Shown piece by piece: positions 61,020 to 64,000 of a stretch of 64,000 bases of DNA. Position 1 is the stretch's first letter; each line of letters begins with the position of its first letter. The position numbers were made by a program, and so were the translations under genes. The notes beneath the pieces are model-generated. The model worked only from the letters and a program-made list of their open reading frames with translations. It made no database searches and had not been told where the DNA came from. Source of the stretch: CAYMAZ01 sp964526285 (GTDB taxonomy: Bacteria; Bacteroidota; Bacteroidia; Bacteroidales; DTU049); assembly GCA_964526285.1 (NCBI GenBank), contig CAZGIW010000001.1:62001-126000 (forward strand), written 5' to 3'.

Positions 61020-61168
61020 GTCGCTTGTCCTTGTTTTACCATGACACATAACTTTCAAGTGTTTCACTCATTCTTTCAAAAGCAAAAATAAACAAACTTT
61101 TGAATTTCAACTGAAAAATTCTTCAATTGGGAGAAAAATTATATTGAGATCAGTAATAACAGAATGAG
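61020..61168 (-). repeat. Cassette repeat copy 4 (core 61067-61168), next to tRNA
   Basis: CTCATTCT (61067-61074) and AGAATGAG (61161-61168) pair perfectly but lack the AAC/GTT of the other copies. CAAAAATAAACAAACTTTTGAATTT and TTCAATTGGGAGAAA are conserved. TATTTTTG (61083-61090, minus), with TTG 17 bases upstream, is the -7 element for the 60651 gene. A GTTA lies on its gene-proximal side as in copies 1 and 2. Confidence 0.6.
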
Positions 61169-61190
61169 AATCAGAAACAGAATGAGGGGA

Positions 61191-61228
61191 AAACAAAGAG
61201 AGAAACACATGTGTTTCTCTCTCTGTTT
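61191..61228 (-). terminator. Terminator of the tRNA-Met transcript
   Basis: A perfect 26-base palindrome (61197-61222, AGAGAGAAACACATGTGTTTCTCTCT), extended by AAACA/TGTTT, is followed on the minus strand by TTTGTTTT-type T-rich bases directly after the tRNA 3' end. It insulates the array from tRNA transcription. Confidence 0.8.
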
Positions 61229-61231
61229 TAG

Positions 61232-61303
<72 letters not shown>

Positions 61304-61316
61304 TTGTATTTTTTTG

Positions 61317-61338
61317 TACTTTTGCGTTTGCAAAGATA
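61317..61338. promoter_or_regulatory. Interlocked -7 elements of era and tRNA-fMet
   Basis: TACTTTTG on the plus strand (61317-61324) serves era; TATCTTTG on the minus strand (61331-61338) serves the tRNA. Predicted start points nearly coincide (about 61327-61328), so each promoter is transcribed through by the other polymerase. Confidence 0.6.
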
Positions 61339-61367
61339 CATATTTTTTAAACACAAACAAAAAAAAG

Positions 61368-62237
61368 ATGCATAAAGCTGGATTTGTCAGTATTATCGGG
61401 TTCCCAAATGCGGGCAAATCAACTCTGCTCAATGCTATCCTTGGAGAAAAATTGGTCATTGTCACCCCAAAAGCTCAGACAACAAGAAAAAGAACGTTCG
61501 GAATATACAATGATGATGAATACCAAATTGTTTTTTGTGATACTCCCGGTTTTATTCCCGACCCCAGATATGAACTTCATAAAACCATGAACAATATGGT
61601 GGAAGATACATTTGGTGACGCTGATGTGATGATATATATCACAGATCCCGTTATAAAAGAAACAGGCGAACTTGGAGAGAAACTTCGTAAAATATCATAC
61701 CCCCTGCTCATTCTTATCAACAAGGCAGATACAACCAGCGCAGATGAATTGAACAACGTGGCTGCTTTTCTTGAAAAGGAATTTCCCAGCGCAACGGTGA
61801 AAACAATTTCTGCTCTTCACGGATTCAATGTGGACAGAATTGTTCCCTTCCTTAAGCAATACATGAAAGAACATCCACCCTACTATCCCAAAGATGATTT
61901 GTCAGACAGGGATGTAAGGTTTTTTGTGTCTGAAATTATCAGAGAAAAGTTGCTCAACCTATATTTCAGAGAAATTCCATATGCCGCCGAGGTGGTGATT
62001 GATGATTACAAAGACGACGAAAATATCAGCCGCATCAGAGCAATAATTTATGTGGAAAGAGAAACACAGAAAATGATTGTTCTTGGAAAAGGAGGCCATG
62101 CAATAAAAAAATTGGGAATCCAGTCCAGACAAGACATTGAACGTTTTATTGGAAAAAAAGTTTTTCTTGAAATTACTGTAAAAGTATTGAAAAACTGGAG
62201 AAGTGATCCTGAAGTATTAAAAAAGCTTGGGTTTTAA
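61368..62237 (+). CDS. era: GTPase Era
   Basis: Era binds the 3' end of 16S rRNA and couples 30S maturation to the cell cycle. The ATG at 61368 gives 289 residues. The G domain has GFPNAGKSTLLNA (G1), DTPGF (G3) and NKAD (G4); the C-terminal KH domain shows the GKGGHAIKKLG loop near residue 245. A frame that runs upstream through the tRNA gene is a chance extension and is not used. der follows after 55 bases, a pairing that is common. Confidence 0.96.
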   Translation: MHKAGFVSIIGFPNAGKSTLLNAILGEKLVIVTPKAQTTRKRTFGIYNDDEYQIVFCDTPGFIPDPRYELHKTMNNMVEDTFGDADVMIYITDPVIKETGELGEKLRKISYPLLILINKADTTSADELNNVAAFLEKEFPSATVKTISALHGFNVDRIVPFLKQYMKEHPPYYPKDDLSDRDVRFFVSEIIREKLLNLYFREIPYAAEVVIDDYKDDENISRIRAIIYVERETQKMIVLGKGGHAIKKLGIQSRQDIERFIGKKVFLEITVKVLKNWRSDPEVLKKLGF

Positions 62238-62292
62238 ATTAACCCCATCTTTTGACAATGCGTAATTACAAATATTGAATTAAAGAAAAATC

Positions 62293-63597
62293 ATGAATAA
62301 AATAGTTGCAATAGTAGGCCGCCCAAATGTGGGAAAATCAACGTTTTTCAACAGAATGGTGGGACAGAGGATTTCCATTGAGGACAGTACGTCTGGTGTA
62401 ACCCGCGACCGGATTTATGGCAAGACCGATTGGAACGGTATTGAGTTTTCAATTATTGATACCGGAGGTTATGTGAGCGACTCGGAAGATTTTTTTGACA
62501 AAGCAATCCGCTCTCAGGTAGAATTTGCTCTGGAAGAAGCCGATGTAATTATCTTTATGCTTGATGTAATTGAAGGGATAACACCATATGACCAGGATGT
62601 TGCTTCCATTTTAAGACTTTCTGAAAAACCTGTGTTTGTTGTTGCAAATAAAGCTGACAATACACAACGATATCACGAAGCTGCTGAGTTTTATTCTTTG
62701 GGGTTTGACAAAGTGTATCCTGTGTCGGCAACCAATGGTTCAGGAACAGGTGATTTGCTGGATGATGTGGTGAAACATTTTTCTGCTGATGAAGAAGAAA
62801 CAGAGGTTGAACTGCCACGGTTTTGCATTGTTGGCAGACCAAATGCCGGCAAATCATCTCTGCTAAATGCATTGCTGGGGCAGGAAAGAAGCATAGTTAC
62901 TCCCATTGCCGGAACCACCCGCGATTCAATTCATTCCCACTACAATATGTTCGGGTTTGATTTTATGCTTGTGGACACAGCTGGTATGCGAAAACGAAGC
63001 AATGTGCATGAAGATCTTGAGTTTTATTCATATGTGAGAGCAATCAGAGCCATTGAAAACTCAGATGTATGCCTGCTGCTGATTGATGCTGAAAGAGGTG
63101 TTGAATCTCAGGATTTGAGTATTTTCAGAATTATCATGGAAAACAACAAGGGGGTTGTGGTGCTCATTAATAAATGGGACTTGATGGAAAAGGAAACCAA
63201 CACAGCAAAACAATTTGAAGCAGGTGTGCGCGAACGGCTGGCTCCTTTCAAAGATGTTCCTGTTGTTTTTGTTTCTGCTTTAACAAAGCAACGTATTTTC
63301 AAAGCACTTGAAATTGCTTTTGAAGTATATAAAAATCGCACGCAGAAGATTTCCACAAGCAAACTCAATGAAATACTGCTGCCAATAGTTCATGAAACGC
63401 CTCCGCCAATGCACAAGGGAAAAAGGGTGAAGGTGAAATATATCACACAGCTTCCAACACACTATCCTTCATTTGTGTTTTTCTGTAATCTTCCACAATA
63501 TGTGAAAGACCCCTATAAACGCTTTGTTGAAAACAAAATGCGCACAATTTTTAATTTTAAAGGCGTTTCAATAAAAATCTATTTCAGAGAAAAATAA
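62293..63597 (+). CDS. der: GTPase Der (EngA)
   Basis: Der is a double GTPase needed for 50S subunit assembly. Its 434 residues contain two G domains: GRPNVGKSTFFNR, DTGGY and NKAD in the first, GRPNAGKSSLLNALLGQERSIVTPIAGTTRDS, DTAGMRKRS and NKWDL in the second. The KH-like C-terminal domain ends with the typical FVFFCNLPQYVKDPYKRFVENKMRTIFNFKG-type segment (NLPQYVKDPYKRFVENK). Its stop overlaps the S4-protein start by one base (TAATG), so those genes are translationally coupled. Confidence 0.97.
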   Translation: MNKIVAIVGRPNVGKSTFFNRMVGQRISIEDSTSGVTRDRIYGKTDWNGIEFSIIDTGGYVSDSEDFFDKAIRSQVEFALEEADVIIFMLDVIEGITPYDQDVASILRLSEKPVFVVANKADNTQRYHEAAEFYSLGFDKVYPVSATNGSGTGDLLDDVVKHFSADEEETEVELPRFCIVGRPNAGKSSLLNALLGQERSIVTPIAGTTRDSIHSHYNMFGFDFMLVDTAGMRKRSNVHEDLEFYSYVRAIRAIENSDVCLLLIDAERGVESQDLSIFRIIMENNKGVVVLINKWDLMEKETNTAKQFEAGVRERLAPFKDVPVVFVSALTKQRIFKALEIAFEVYKNRTQKISTSKLNEILLPIVHETPPPMHKGKRVKVKYITQLPTHYPSFVFFCNLPQYVKDPYKRFVENKMRTIFNFKGVSIKIYFREK

Positions 63598-63968
63598 TGA
63601 AAGTAAGGGTTGACCGGTTTTTGCATGCAGTAAGGATTTTCAAAACCAGATCTGTGTCGTCTGATGAATGCCGGCTTGGAAAAGTGAGTGTGAACGGGTC
63701 AGAGGCCAAAGCATCACGCGAAGTACAGGCCGGTGATGAAATTACAATCCGTTTTCATGGTTTCAGCAGAACCATAAAAGTGTTGCAAATACTTGAAAAA
63801 AGGGTAGGAGCAGCGTTGGTTGAAAAATATTATGAAGACATAACCCCTGAGGATGAATTGTTGAAAAAAGACATGCTTAAACTGAACCGAAATGAGTTCA
63901 GACAAAGAGGAGCAGGTCGTCCCACCAAAAGAGAAAGAAGAGACATTGATCGCCTAAAGGGAGCCTAG
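63597..63968 (+). CDS. S4-domain RNA-binding protein (HslR/Hsp15-like)
   Basis: A 123-residue basic protein with an N-terminal S4 fold: VRVDRFLHAVRIFKTRSVSSDECRLGKVSVNG and ASREVQAGDEITIRFHGFSRTIKV. The C-terminal tail is charged and ends in RGAGRPTKRERRDIDRLKGA, a normal tail for this family. Hsp15/HslR binds free 50S subunits carrying a nascent chain. It is translationally coupled to der. Its stop codon TAG overlaps that of the gene on the opposite strand, within CTAG. Confidence 0.88.
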   Translation: MKVRVDRFLHAVRIFKTRSVSSDECRLGKVSVNGSEAKASREVQAGDEITIRFHGFSRTIKVLQILEKRVGAALVEKYYEDITPEDELLKKDMLKLNRNEFRQRGAGRPTKRERRDIDRLKGA

Positions 63969-64000
63969 CGTATCACAATCTTCTCCGTAAACAATGTTTC
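63965..64000 (-). CDS. C-terminal tail of a probable T9SS cargo protein (partial)
   Basis: The minus strand at the right edge reads in frame ETLFTEKIVIR followed by TAG. The KIVIR ending with an upstream Thr/Glu strand is the usual last beta strand of a type A sorting signal. Only 11 residues are visible, so the call rests on this pattern and on the lack of stops; the rest of the gene lies outside the window. Confidence 0.4.
   Translation of the reverse strand, partial: ETLFTEKIVIR

Noticed and set aside
57180..61168. Cassette repeats considered as CRISPR or rho-independent terminators
   Set aside because: Copies are about 100-190 bases, separated by whole genes, and lack a stem followed by a T run; they also contain promoters.

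Overview
The window comes from the chromosome of a Bacteroidota bacterium; the order is not resolved. It is AT-rich. Several secreted proteins end in the type IX secretion (T9SS) 'type A' sorting signal (YPNP near its start, a short basic strand at its end). Many genes are preceded by the Bacteroidota -7 promoter element TAnnTTTG instead of a sigma70 -10 box. DUF4296, DUF4468, DUF4175 and MORN_2-repeat proteins are also typical of this phylum.

Layout. 1-3.4 kb (minus strand): the start of a multi-PAS sensor protein, a MORN_2-repeat exported protein and nadA. 3.8-14.6 kb: rpiB-lutB, lepA (opposing), nhaC-type antiporter, TauE/SafE transporter, queE, a PorE-like OmpA protein, cysH, a DUF4296 lipoprotein and an unknown membrane protein. 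14.6-18.1 kb (minus): two lipoproteins, a T9SS cargo protein and a Na+/solute symporter. 18.1-21.4 kb: RNase H with a viroplasmin-like domain, ArsR regulator, apt, an amidohydrolase and a DUF4468 protein. 21.5-30.0 kb: the cluster DUF4175 protein - RsbW-like ATPase - ybeY - mnmG, then rbfA (opposing) and an MsbA-like exporter. A perfect ParB-binding parS site lies directly after mnmG. 30.1-54.8 kb: M1 peptidase (T9SS), succinate dehydrogenase/fumarate reductase sdhCAB (minus), Xaa-Pro aminopeptidase, a glycine-rich T9SS protein, RtcB-like ligase, glycosyltransferase 9 (minus), a TPR/LuxR regulator, a ~2270-residue T9SS LamG/CUB/Ig protein with 738-bp tandem repeats, another T9SS protein and a CASTOR/POLLUX-like channel. 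61.2-64 kb: initiator tRNA-Met (minus), era, der and an S4-domain protein, and the tail of one more probable T9SS cargo gene.

The most unusual stretch is 54.9-61.2 kb. Six small or accessory genes, all on the minus strand, are separated by related palindromic intergenic repeats. Each repeat begins at the stop codon of one gene and ends shortly before the start of the next. The two best copies have integron-attC-like inverted core boxes (ATTCAAC...GTTGAGT), and all four full copies carry an invariant TATTTTTG -7 promoter element pointing at the next gene. I see no integrase in the window. The reading I favour is an integron-like cassette array without an integrase, inserted beside the initiator tRNA and bounded on its other side by a 144-bp MITE-like element. 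The cargo includes a PD-(D/E)XK nuclease, three exported small proteins, a TPR/MORN_2 protein and a Cys-rich small protein.

Functional themes are ribosome biogenesis and translation GTPases (lepA, ybeY, rbfA, era, der, mnmG), cell-envelope export and T9SS cargo, and respiratory metabolism (sdhCAB, lutB). All calls come from reading sequence and motifs; no database search was run.
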